NCBI GenBank assembly: GCA_035352635.1
Contig: DAOPYA010000002.1
Coordinates: 26,156-90,155, forward strand
Direction: 5' to 3'
Origin: Rifleibacterium sp035352635
GTDB taxonomy: Bacteria; Muiribacteriota; Ozemobacteria; Ozemobacterales; Ozemobacteraceae
DNA length: 64,000 nucleotides
In this document: piece after piece, positions 8,344 to 16,637 of the stretch
Position numbering within the stretch: position 1 is the stretch's first letter
Layout: the number at the start of each line of letters is the position of its first letter
Program-made: the position numbers and the translations under genes
The notes under the pieces: generated by a model
Databases searched by the model: none
What the model was told of the DNA's origin: nothing
Seen by the model: only the letters and a program-made list of their open reading frames with translations

Positions 8344-10812
8344 GTGACCATCAGGAATGAACAACAGAATCTGATTGAGGATCTGAAGGCTCCCATTAAG
8401 TCTTTCAGGATCTTTGCTCTTGAAGAGGTTATTAAAAACGGGGCCTCCCAGGAGGTTCTTGTTGTCCTCGAAGAGTTGAGCCGGGTTGAAGATGATGCCG
8501 AATGCTCAATGCTGCTCAGCCACGCAATTAACTCGGTTAAAAGCCGCCTGCCTGGTGCAGGTGCTTCTCATGCGGCGGTGCTCAGTGAACATGCTGATTT
8601 TATGGCCGCCTGGGGCAAGGCCGATGACAATGAAAAAATGCGTATCCTCTCTGATCTGCCGGCCCGGCTTCCGAAAGGCTTGCGACTGCTTGGCCCTGAT
8701 CTTGTAGCTGCCGAAAACAGCCCGGTCATTTCGGCGCGGGTAATCAGGGTGTTTTGTCGTACCTGGCCAGATGACAAGTTCGCCTTGATCGCCGGGCACC
8801 TCAATTCGCCAAGTTTGACCCTCAAGCTTGCGGCGCTGCGAACGATTGTTCACATGAAGCCAGAACTGCTGGTAAACGATCTGCCGGCACTGCTTGGCGC
8901 CAAAGACCCTCAGATTAAAGCACTGGCCATCAGAGGCCTGGTAAAAATAGACAAAGAAGAAGCCCTGAATCATCTTCAGGCACTGCTGCTTTCGCCTGAC
9001 CTTTCTGACCGCCACGCCGGCATTCAGAATTGCCCGTTTCTGCCGTTTGAGATGGTCAAGCCGGTGCTGCTTAAATATTTTGCTGCCGAAAACCACTCTG
9101 ATCTGCTGATTCGCGCCGGCTGGATACTCGAAATGAACCCGGATGTCCATGTTCCGTTCAAATTGTTCGAAATTGCCGAACGCTCACCGGTGCGTAAAGC
9201 TGGTCTGATCAAGGGTATTGTCAGTGATGCCGTCAAACTCCTCGAAAAATCAGGGATACTCGGTGGGCAATTCGCAGCCTATACCCAAAAATTGCAGGCC
9301 TGGGTTGCCAAACGCAATGCCCTGAGATTTGTCAGGCAGATGGTTGCCCGTCTCGACGCCGAAAAAGTTGCATCAGAACTTGACCAGACAGTCAGAAATG
9401 GCCTGAAACAGCCTGTTATTGCCGAAACTTTGCGCGAGGCACTTGCCTGGCCTGTTTCTGAGAGAGTTAAAGGGCGAATCAAAGCCTATCTGGCCGGGCC
9501 TGAAGTCGCACGTGCTTCAGTACCCGCCGGCGAAAAACCAGGCAGCGGTGAATCCAGAAAGCCAGAAAAGGCAACGGCGCCAGTGGTATCGCCGATTGCA
9601 GACTTCAGCAATCAAAACAGCGAAAAAAAGATCGAGATTCTGGCCGCCCTCAATGCCGAATCTGCCGCAGCATTATTGCCGGCTCTGGTCACCATTTTTT
9701 CGAACAGAGATGCTGACAGCGAAGTTAAAATTGCGGCGTTTCACAGTTTCAGCCGGTTGCGCGGCCGCGGGCTTGAAGATATTGCCGCCAGATTGATCGG
9801 TAGTCAGCAGGTGAATCTTGCCACCGCAGCTGTTGAATATCTTGGTGAAGTAGATCCTGACCGGATTTTTCCCTATATCGGTCAGTGTCTGAAAGTCGCT
9901 GATGTGCAGATGAAATCGGTGGCTTTGGGTATTCTCAAAAACTATGATTTCAATCAGGCCGTTTCATCGTTGTCGGCAATGTTACGTTCTTCTGACCCTG
10001 AGCAACAGAAAATGGCCATTCAGTGCATGGAACAGTTCGATTTTGCTCTGATCCGCGAGCAACTGACTGATTATCTTTGTCGCTGTGACCATGAGAGCCT
10101 GGTAGAGGCAGGGTTGTGCTATTTTGCGGCCAACCCGGCCCCCGAAAACGCTTATAGTTTATTTAAGATCGAAAAAGCTCACGAAGGCCGTATTGTCGAG
10201 CAGGTCAGGCAATTGCGCGAAGTTTGCAGCAGTGCCGGGCGCGAAGAAACTGAAGCTCAGGCTCAGCCGGGCGCCGAACTGGTTCAGACCGGCGAAGATT
10301 CGCTTCAGGAACGCTGGCAGGCCGAACAAGAAAAAAAGAGAAGCCGCAAGCCTGCTTATGCCTACCATTCACCCGCCGAAGAAATAAAGCTGACTCCGGC
10401 GCAGACTGTTGAGGCTTTTTTTAACGCTATCCGTTCATTTGTGTCGGCAAGAAGTTCCTGGGTGGCATTGCTGATTCTCATTGCTGCTGCCGGTGCCTTT
10501 TATGTCTTTTTTATTCCCCACGGCAGCGAGGCCGGCCCAAAAACCGGTGGCGCCATTATCGTTGATCAACTGGTTCGCGAAGGCACTGTGCGGCTGGTGG
10601 TTAACGCTGCGATTGAATTTGAGAGTACTCAGGGCGAAAAATTTGTGTTGACGCCGGCCCGCGAGGGTTACCGCATGCCGGCGGTCGGTACCAGGCTGCG
10701 CGTCTCGCTGGTTCCATTCAGAAAGGGCCCAGATAACAGTTACCTGGCACGCATCAGATCGTTGCGCGAAATCGAAGCTTTTTCGGCAAACCCCGGAGAA
10801 ACAACACCATGA
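8344..10812 (+). CDS. HEAT-repeat protein with C-terminal membrane anchor
   Basis: An 822-residue protein made mostly of HEAT-like alpha-solenoid repeats (for example 'DPQIKALAIRGLVKI', 'SVALGILKNYDF', 'DPEQQKMAIQCMEQF') in two blocks, about 10-385 and 420-600, separated by a Pro/Glu/Lys-rich linker. A charged low-complexity region (about 630-685) leads to one transmembrane helix (about 702-722), and the last 100 residues form a small domain probably outside the membrane. The solenoid should be a cytoplasmic protein-binding platform tied to the inner membrane. It overlaps the ECF sigma gene by four bases, so it may help control that sigma factor; this is inference. The GTG start has no ribosome binding site (see the promoter entry). 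Confidence 0.75.
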   Translation: MTIRNEQQNLIEDLKAPIKSFRIFALEEVIKNGASQEVLVVLEELSRVEDDAECSMLLSHAINSVKSRLPGAGASHAAVLSEHADFMAAWGKADDNEKMRILSDLPARLPKGLRLLGPDLVAAENSPVISARVIRVFCRTWPDDKFALIAGHLNSPSLTLKLAALRTIVHMKPELLVNDLPALLGAKDPQIKALAIRGLVKIDKEEALNHLQALLLSPDLSDRHAGIQNCPFLPFEMVKPVLLKYFAAENHSDLLIRAGWILEMNPDVHVPFKLFEIAERSPVRKAGLIKGIVSDAVKLLEKSGILGGQFAAYTQKLQAWVAKRNALRFVRQMVARLDAEKVASELDQTVRNGLKQPVIAETLREALAWPVSERVKGRIKAYLAGPEVARASVPAGEKPGSGESRKPEKATAPVVSPIADFSNQNSEKKIEILAALNAESAAALLPALVTIFSNRDADSEVKIAAFHSFSRLRGRGLEDIAARLIGSQQVNLATAAVEYLGEVDPDRIFPYIGQCLKVADVQMKSVALGILKNYDFNQAVSSLSAMLRSSDPEQQKMAIQCMEQFDFALIREQLTDYLCRCDHESLVEAGLCYFAANPAPENAYSLFKIEKAHEGRIVEQVRQLREVCSSAGREETEAQAQPGAELVQTGEDSLQERWQAEQEKKRSRKPAYAYHSPAEEIKLTPAQTVEAFFNAIRSFVSARSSWVALLILIAAAGAFYVFFIPHGSEAGPKTGGAIIVDQLVREGTVRLVVNAAIEFESTQGEKFVLTPAREGYRMPAVGTRLRVSLVPFRKGPDNSYLARIRSLREIEAFSANPGETTP

Positions 10813-11369
10813 ATAACCTCAACGCGGCAGCGATTCGCCAGGCTGAAGATGCGTCGCTGGTGCGCCGGATTCGCGGCGGGGATGCAGCAGCGTTGAGTCA
10901 GCTGATTGACCGCTATCTGTCGCAGTTGCTTGCTTTTTTTCGGTATCTGCGGGCGCCCGAGTCAATGGTTGACGACCTCGTGCAGGCTACTTTTGAGCGA
11001 ATGATGCTCAAACTTGATTTTTATGAAGACGACAAAAGGTTTTCGTCGTGGCTGATGACGGTCGGGCGCAATCTGTATTTTGACGAATGTCGGCGTGAAA
11101 CGCGGCGCCGCGAAATTCTACCAGAAGTTGCGGCCGGGCATGTGCCCACCCCTGAAGAAGAAGTGGTGGTCAGGCATTCGGCGGGTGAATTGTTGCAGGA
11201 ACTGACGGCACCAGAGAGATTTCTTGTTGAAATGCGGGTTTTTCAGGGAGTACCGTTTGCAGAGATCGCCGACTTGACCGGTGAGGTTGAAGCCACGTTG
11301 CGGTCGCGGTTTTTCAGGTTGATGAGCCGACTGCGTATCGAGGCAGAAAAAAACAGCTCCCGCGGATGA
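10809..11369 (+). CDS. ECF-type RNA polymerase sigma factor
   Basis: 186 residues with the two ECF domains: sigma-2 (about 15-95; 'LIDRYLSQLLAFFRYL...DDLVQATFERMM' and 'SWLMTVGRNLYFDECRR') and sigma-4 (about 125-180; 'GVPFAEIADLTGEVEATLRSRFFRLMSRLR'). It directs RNA polymerase to a small regulon, probably in response to an envelope signal. Start and upstream stop overlap as ATGA, so it is translated with the HEAT gene. The facing gene at 11403 encodes a zinc-finger membrane protein that looks like its anti-sigma factor. The stop codon lies inside the loop of the terminator hairpin. Confidence 0.9.
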   Translation: MNNLNAAAIRQAEDASLVRRIRGGDAAALSQLIDRYLSQLLAFFRYLRAPESMVDDLVQATFERMMLKLDFYEDDKRFSSWLMTVGRNLYFDECRRETRRREILPEVAAGHVPTPEEEVVVRHSAGELLQELTAPERFLVEMRVFQGVPFAEIADLTGEVEATLRSRFFRLMSRLRIEAEKNSSRG

Positions 11370-11386
11370 CGGGAGCTGTTTTTTTT
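11347..11386. terminator. Bidirectional terminator overlapping the sigma gene stop
   Basis: An 11-bp perfect stem (11352-11362 with 11370-11380) with a 7-base loop, an A run on the left and eight T on the right. The TGA of the sigma factor gene (11367-11369) lies in the loop, so a terminating ribosome could affect hairpin formation. It also lies at the end of the facing anti-sigma gene. Confidence 0.9.
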
Positions 11387-11402
11387 GAGAACTATATTAC
11401 TA

Positions 11403-12254
11403 CTACTCACTATCGACAGGCGGGATAGTTTCGGTTTGTGTCGAAACATCGGCCGTCTGCCTTATCTCTGTTTTTTCACCGGCGGCGAGCACAACGGCTG
11501 TCTGACCGTCAGCCTGGACTTTTACGCGGCCTGAGACAACCGCAACCTGCGTATGACGGGGTTCGACATCAACAGTAAAAACAGTACCAAGAACGGTAAT
11601 CTGCCCGTGCGGCGTGCTGCCCTTGAATTCACCCAGACCAGGAATTACCTCGGCTTGCAGGTGACCCTGGGCCAGATGAAAACCGCGTGGCAAAACGTTG
11701 AGGCGTGCCGGCCCCGAGACCTTCAGGGTTGAACCATCGGGCACAGTAACTATGGCCGTTTCGTTTTGTTCTAATGAGACCGGGTTGTCAAGAGATACTT
11801 CGTTTGCAGGTCCGTTGTTGAGCGAGAGCCGGAAAACAGCGGGGAGCATCGCAGTGGTCTGGTGATCGGTTGGTTTGCCGATAATACCGGGCTGGGGCGG
11901 AGTCGTCGAAGAAACAGCGATGAAGACTATCAGAGCCAGAGCCGGCAGCAGTTTCAGCAACCAGATCAGATACCCGGGTACCGGCGCCTGCGTCGCCGCT
12001 TGTGGGGCCTGGTTACGACGCTGTTCGAGAGATGGTTCGAGGCGGCGCATTATACTGAGCTTCAGGTCGGGGTGTGATTCATTTGCAAAGGCCGAACCCG
12101 CGTGCTGCAGATGCTCAAGAACTTTGAGCATCTGGGCGCACGAACTGCATGTTTCGAGGTGGTGCAGCATTTCGGGGGGAAGATGCTGCGACTCAGAGCC
12201 GGTCAGGGCTTCGAGGCACTTCTGGCATATTTCAGTTTTTTCGGGGTTGGTCAT
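11403..12254 (-). CDS. Membrane anti-sigma factor with zinc finger and FecR-like domain
   Basis: 283 residues. The cytoplasmic N-terminus carries a zinc-binding anti-sigma motif, H32-x3-C36-x2-C39, with an extra CxxC at 10-13. A single transmembrane helix is at about 94-115. Outside the membrane is a FecR-like beta domain (about 145-255; 'GSTPHGQITVLGTVFTVDV' followed by 'VVSGRVKVQ'). The family role is to hold an ECF sigma factor at the membrane until a signal releases it. The obvious partner is the convergent sigma gene at 10809-11369, which shares a terminator with it; convergent order is unusual, since such pairs are normally co-directional. AGGA lies 6 bases before the ATG. It is probably co-transcribed with the upstream lipoprotein gene (17-base gap). 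Confidence 0.82.
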   Translation of the reverse strand: MTNPEKTEICQKCLEALTGSESQHLPPEMLHHLETCSSCAQMLKVLEHLQHAGSAFANESHPDLKLSIMRRLEPSLEQRRNQAPQAATQAPVPGYLIWLLKLLPALALIVFIAVSSTTPPQPGIIGKPTDHQTTAMLPAVFRLSLNNGPANEVSLDNPVSLEQNETAIVTVPDGSTLKVSGPARLNVLPRGFHLAQGHLQAEVIPGLGEFKGSTPHGQITVLGTVFTVDVEPRHTQVAVVSGRVKVQADGQTAVVLAAGEKTEIRQTADVSTQTETIPPVDSE

Positions 12255-12271
12255 GGTGGGTCCTGGGTGGG

Positions 12272-13150
12272 TTATTTTTTGAAGGAAGAGATAACGTCAT
12301 TGATGCTCTTGAAAGTGCTGTCGAAACTTTTTACGACGCTGCTGAGCGAGTCTACAGTGCCTTTGGCGATGTCTGCGTATTTTTTGGCGGTGTCGGCCAG
12401 GCTTTTGGCGTCAGCCTGTGTGGCTTTAAGCAGTGCCTGGGAATCTTTGGAAGTCGGATCTTTGAGAATCTGCTGCATATTGTCGCGCAGCTTTTTGATC
12501 TTGTCTTCGGTGGCTTTCTTTTCGGCATCAGAGACTTTCAGCTGTTTGATATTCTTTGAAAGAGTATCGACAGCGGCAGATATCTGGTTGACGTTGCTGG
12601 TTACGGCTTTGGTGGTGGCGTCGCGTTCCTGGGCAGAAACTACTTCGGTGGTGGCGGGGGCGTTGGCGCCAGTGCCCGTGGTGGTGGCCGGTTTGATGGT
12701 AATGACGCTTTCTTCGTTGTCGGGGTCAGCAACCACTTCGTCGGTCGCGGCGGTTTTGTCGATCTTGTTGCCAACCGCGTCATTGCCGCCTTCGGTCATT
12801 TTCTGGCCGAAATCGGTAATGGCCTTGCCTGTTTCACTGACTTTGTTGACGACGTTCTGAACTTTGTCTATGCCATCTTTGACCTTTTCGGCAATCGGGG
12901 CTACTTTTTCGTAAATTTCTTTGCCCTTTTCCAGGATGGGGGTGACGAATTCTTTGGCTTTGCCGATGAAGTCTTTGGCGACGGTGACACCTTTTTCTAT
13001 GAAGCCACCAAGGCCTGAACTGATGTTGCCGATGACGTTTTTCAGACTGCTGAAAATCGAAGCAAAATCAACGCTACAGCCTGAAAGGGTAACCGAAACA
13101 ATCAATAAGAGCGTTATAAAGAGTGAACTTCTGATCATTGAACTGAACAT
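12272..13150 (-). CDS. Helical lipoprotein of unknown function
   Basis: The ATG at 13150 is chosen because AGGAGG lies 7 bases upstream; a longer frame to 13183 has no such site. Residues 1-25 form a lipoprotein signal ending in LSGC. The mature protein (about 270 residues) is almost entirely amphipathic helix. It has repeated Lys/Glu/Val segments such as 'GKAKEFVTPILEKGKEIYEKV', a Thr/Ala/Pro-rich linker near 140-175, and a Lys/Asp-rich helical C-terminus. It resembles coiled-coil or apolipoprotein-like envelope proteins. The anti-sigma gene follows at 17 bases, so both may belong to one envelope-stress response. No enzymatic motif is visible. Confidence 0.7.
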   Translation of the reverse strand: MFSSMIRSSLFITLLLIVSVTLSGCSVDFASIFSSLKNVIGNISSGLGGFIEKGVTVAKDFIGKAKEFVTPILEKGKEIYEKVAPIAEKVKDGIDKVQNVVNKVSETGKAITDFGQKMTEGGNDAVGNKIDKTAATDEVVADPDNEESVITIKPATTTGTGANAPATTEVVSAQERDATTKAVTSNVNQISAAVDTLSKNIKQLKVSDAEKKATEDKIKKLRDNMQQILKDPTSKDSQALLKATQADAKSLADTAKKYADIAKGTVDSLSSVVKSFDSTFKSINDVISSFKK

Positions 13151-13230
13151 GAGGGAACCTCCTGCAATTGTGATTCTAACCAACTTACGCCGGAGGTATA
13201 AATTTTGTTGCAGGAAAAGAAAAATTTTTT

Positions 13231-13983
13231 TCAGGGGGCTGCGGGGCTGCGCAACTGGGTGTGCCAGTTCGGGTTGACCCGGGTCTGGTTCCAGGCTGCG
13301 TGAAAAAATTCAGGGTAGACGACGTCGAAAAAGTCGGCAAGAATAACGTCTTTCTGCAATTCATCGAGTTTGGCGCCCGCGACACGCCCCTTCATTTCGC
13401 TGGGGTGTACCGCATCGATCAACTGCAGGGTGACAAGAAAATAAAACTGGTTTTTGCCGTAAGGTTGCATCATGACCGGCTTGATTTCAAAAAAATTGAT
13501 GCGGTCGGTCAGGACTCTTGTATTGACCTTGCCACCGAATGCCTCAGTGCGGATCAGCTTCATGAAAGGATTGTCGGGGTCTTTGCTGTCTTCAACCCGG
13601 TAATGGACTTCGGCGACGTCGCGAAAATTAACCCCGGAGAGCTGACTGGAAAAAATGTCGTTGAGGCGCTGATGAATCGGAAAACTGTAAAATTTGTATG
13701 AGTTATGCGGCGGGGTGCCGCTGACCTGCATTACATCGTCAAAGTTATAAATCGAATTGTATGGCAGCGGGAAGCATGCCATCTTGAGGTCTGCATAAAC
13801 CTGCTTGATGACCCGACGAGCTTCGAGGGTTGTATCAATGCGCAGCATGCCGCGTAGCGATGTGCGGGTGCTTGAGCGCAACACCAGAAAAATTGGGCCC
13901 ATCAACAGGGCAGTACAGATCAGAACGATCATTATCTCGACGAGGGTGAAGGCGCTGCGGCGTTTCATGGCGATAGAGTTCAT
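13231..13983 (-). CDS. Type IV pilin-like protein (PilW-like minor pilin)
   Basis: 250 residues with a class III signal: a basic leader (MKRRSA), then FTLVE followed by a hydrophobic helix of about 20 residues. Prepilin peptidase would cut before the Phe, and Glu+5 is present. The globular part is beta-rich and long for a major pilin, which fits a PilW or GspJ-like minor pilin that primes fibre assembly. It overlaps the preceding pilin gene by four bases, and GGAG lies 8 bases before the ATG. The assembly machinery (ATPases, PilC, secretin) is not in the window. Confidence 0.8.
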   Translation of the reverse strand: MNSIAMKRRSAFTLVEIMIVLICTALLMGPIFLVLRSSTRTSLRGMLRIDTTLEARRVIKQVYADLKMACFPLPYNSIYNFDDVMQVSGTPPHNSYKFYSFPIHQRLNDIFSSQLSGVNFRDVAEVHYRVEDSKDPDNPFMKLIRTEAFGGKVNTRVLTDRINFFEIKPVMMQPYGKNQFYFLVTLQLIDAVHPSEMKGRVAGAKLDELQKDVILADFFDVVYPEFFHAAWNQTRVNPNWHTQLRSPAAP

Positions 13984-14444
13984 TTCGGGCGCTCCATGAC
14001 TATTGATTCAAGCGAAACGCTTTTGCGGCTCATCCAGACTTCAACGCGACTCTGCCCTTTGACTGCCACGGTGACTTTGATGCGCATCCCGTTAAGTTTG
14101 CCTGAATTAACCGGGGTTAATTCAATCTGCCGCTGAAACAACCGCGCTTCAGCAGGGTATTGCATGTCTGACATCAGGCTGAAGTCTATATCATTGAAGC
14201 TGCCGACCGGATACCAGGCTGGCGGCGCCACGTTGCCGTCGGCGATCATTTTCAGGTAGTCATAGCCGAAGCCGCGAAAGACTTCGATTGGCTCCCGGGC
14301 CAGCGAAAATGCAAGAAATTCATAGTAGGCATCCATTGAGCCCTGATTTGAGGCCCGGTTCATCCAGAACATGGATAGAATAGCTACCGACAGGAATGCC
14401 ATGGCAATGATTATTTCAAGCAGCGAAAAAGCGCGTCGTTTCAT
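13980..14444 (-). CDS. Type IV pilin-like protein (PilV/GspI-like)
   Basis: 154 residues beginning MKRRAFSLLEIIIAMAFLSVAILS, i.e. a six-residue basic leader, a prepilin cleavage site with Glu+5, and the N-terminal assembly helix. The remaining 120 residues form a small pilin head. Short size and position between the PilX-like and PilW-like genes fit a PilV or GspI role. ATGA overlaps on both sides give a three-gene translational unit. Confidence 0.8.
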   Translation of the reverse strand: MKRRAFSLLEIIIAMAFLSVAILSMFWMNRASNQGSMDAYYEFLAFSLAREPIEVFRGFGYDYLKMIADGNVAPPAWYPVGSFNDIDFSLMSDMQYPAEARLFQRQIELTPVNSGKLNGMRIKVTVAVKGQSRVEVWMSRKSVSLESIVMERPK

Positions 14445-16489
14445 TCGTCCTGTTCGACCATCCTCTCAAAGGTAACCCAACGGGCCAGGTTGACCTGATA
14501 AAGATCGTCACCGCGTTTGAAAGCAGGGTCGTATTGAATCTTGTGTTCAACGCCCTCTGCCCATTTGGCCAGGTTGAGGCGGTCGGCTGCCAGGCAACCC
14601 CTGAGATTTAGCTTTTTGTTCGCCACTACATAACCATTGCGGTTCGAACTGCCAATGCTGACCAGGGCCGCTTCAACGAGTTCAGTGGTATTGACCGTGA
14701 TCGGGTAACCACGCGTGAGCAGCACGCACGCAGAATCAGCATCTTTCTTTTTTATGCCACCTGAAATGGTGATGCCCGGAGCGATTAGAACGCCGCTGCC
14801 TTCGACCTCGATATTGCCTTCGGCGCCAAGGGTAATTGCTTCGGTGACCTGCACAATACCGCGCAGATTGAGTTTTTTCTGGCCGGGCACATAAATGCCG
14901 AATTCCTGAAGTTGCTGTGGGGTTACGTTGCGGCGGGCCCAGAGGTTGACCTGTGCGAAGGGAACCGATGCCAGCGTCGCGTCGTCGAGCGATCCTGAAT
15001 TGCGAAAGTGGAACATGCCGGGGTGGGGGAGGGTCGAGTTGGCATTCTGCAGATAGCGGTTTTCTTTGTCGATACGGCAGATGACTTCGGGATATGTATT
15101 GGCAATGTTGTCTTTGATATAGCGCAGATCAATTGAATTGTCGGTGATTCCGGTGAAGTGATCGGCGTCAAAGCATGGAATCTGGCGGTTTTTAAACTGG
15201 TTGATCAGAGCCGGGTCGGTGATTTCGATGGTCTCAGATTCTGACTGACCACTTTTTTTTGCTTTAACCCAGATTTTGCAGTTGGTCATATCGACATAGA
15301 AATAGCCGAAATGAAAATAGCGTTGCCGGATATCACCCTCAAGAACATCTACCAGCCCGGCTTCTGGTTTGATGACCAGCCCGGGGTAAACTTCAGCAGA
15401 TTCTTTCTGGTTGTTGAACTTGGCTTCACCGGCCAGAGTGGCGGTGCGAAAGTCTTTCATGTCTTTGATTGGCGTCAGGGCTTCATCTGTTACCGGGTAA
15501 CGCTTATATTCAAAATAGGCCGAATGCCCTGACATTGAAAAGCCTTTCAAGCTGGCTCCCTTGCTCTTAACCGCTTTTTCGGCCTGCGCCCTGACTTGGT
15601 TAAAAAACTGTGGCAGCAGCTTGAATACCGCCTGGTCATCGACCTGCAGGATCTTTTCTTTTTTGCGTGGCTCGGGGATAAAATTCTGGCGGGCAGCGTC
15701 GATATTGAGGTAGACAGAGCTGTTACGCCGGTTGCCAAGATAGATCTTGCCTGCTTTGTCTGAGGTCAGGCCAGTCTGATCAATGGTGAGCTTTTGTTTT
15801 GCCGGGTTCAGGCTCAGGCCAGAGATGGCGTCGAATTCTTCCTGGCCGTCGCGAACGAAAAGCGCGTAATCAAGAATGAAACTGCCGGCATAAGCTGAAC
15901 GCTGGGTTGAATTAGTGCGGCGCGTGATAATGGCTACCACCTTGTAGTCGTGGTGTCTGGTGATGGTGCACGCGCCCTGCATCTGCTTTCTGAACTCGGG
16001 CTTCGGCTCAGCAATGACGCGCAGTTCAAGAGTGCCTACTCCTTCGTTTCCGTAATATTTTGCGCCTGTGCTGTCTGAATTGCGAAAGTCAATGATGCGG
16101 GCGGTGGCGTCAATGTTCAGGCGTGAACCCATCGGCATGGTTGACGCCTGGGCGAGGGTCAGGGCCACCGGAACCGTTACGCCCTTGCTGTTCTTGTTGT
16201 CGAGGCTGGTGCTCGACCCGTCGATATCGTTGCTGCGCCCTGTGAGTTTCTTGAAAAAGGCGCTGCCGGGGTTTGCGGTTTCGTTGTGAACATACATAAA
16301 AGCTTCTTCCATGGCGGCGGCAGCGAGTTGGCGTGCCATTTCCGAAGTCTGAAAGCGGTGCGCTGAAGATTGAGCCTGCCGGGTCATGTAATGAAACTGC
16401 AGTGCCAGCAGACCGACGATAATCATGACGAAGATTGCCGAAAACATGGCAACGCCTGAGCGTCTGGCAGGTTTTGGGAAATGGTGCAT
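14441..16489 (-). CDS. PilX/GspK-like pilus protein with long beta-rich tail
   Basis: The ATG at 16489 is preferred over the frame start at 16513 because AGGAG lies 7 bases upstream. The N-terminus (basic, then 'GVAMFSAIFVMIIVGLLALQ') resembles the PilX N-terminal domain, followed by 'QTSEMARQLAAAAMEEA'. At 682 residues it is several times longer than typical PilX. The last 170 residues contain short Gly/Val/Leu repeats ('LNLRGIVQV', 'ITLGAEGNIEV', 'ITISGGI', 'LNLRGCLA') that look like a bactofilin-like beta helix. It is the first gene of the pilin operon and is predicted to cap or prime a pilus or pseudopilus. The beta-helix call is inference. Confidence 0.72.
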   Translation of the reverse strand: MHHFPKPARRSGVAMFSAIFVMIIVGLLALQFHYMTRQAQSSAHRFQTSEMARQLAAAAMEEAFMYVHNETANPGSAFFKKLTGRSNDIDGSSTSLDNKNSKGVTVPVALTLAQASTMPMGSRLNIDATARIIDFRNSDSTGAKYYGNEGVGTLELRVIAEPKPEFRKQMQGACTITRHHDYKVVAIITRRTNSTQRSAYAGSFILDYALFVRDGQEEFDAISGLSLNPAKQKLTIDQTGLTSDKAGKIYLGNRRNSSVYLNIDAARQNFIPEPRKKEKILQVDDQAVFKLLPQFFNQVRAQAEKAVKSKGASLKGFSMSGHSAYFEYKRYPVTDEALTPIKDMKDFRTATLAGEAKFNNQKESAEVYPGLVIKPEAGLVDVLEGDIRQRYFHFGYFYVDMTNCKIWVKAKKSGQSESETIEITDPALINQFKNRQIPCFDADHFTGITDNSIDLRYIKDNIANTYPEVICRIDKENRYLQNANSTLPHPGMFHFRNSGSLDDATLASVPFAQVNLWARRNVTPQQLQEFGIYVPGQKKLNLRGIVQVTEAITLGAEGNIEVEGSGVLIAPGITISGGIKKKDADSACVLLTRGYPITVNTTELVEAALVSIGSSNRNGYVVANKKLNLRGCLAADRLNLAKWAEGVEHKIQYDPAFKRGDDLYQVNLARWVTFERMVEQDE

Positions 16490-16637
16490 GATCTGTCTCC
16501 TCGTTGTCTTCACTTCAGTTTACACGCCCGGCGTGGCAAAGGCAAGCTAAGCCTGATTTTCTCGTGTTGAAAAGGTTTGTGGAAATCCGGCGGCCGGCAT
16601 GTTAGAGTAACTTCATAAACCTATAGCTGGAGCTTTT

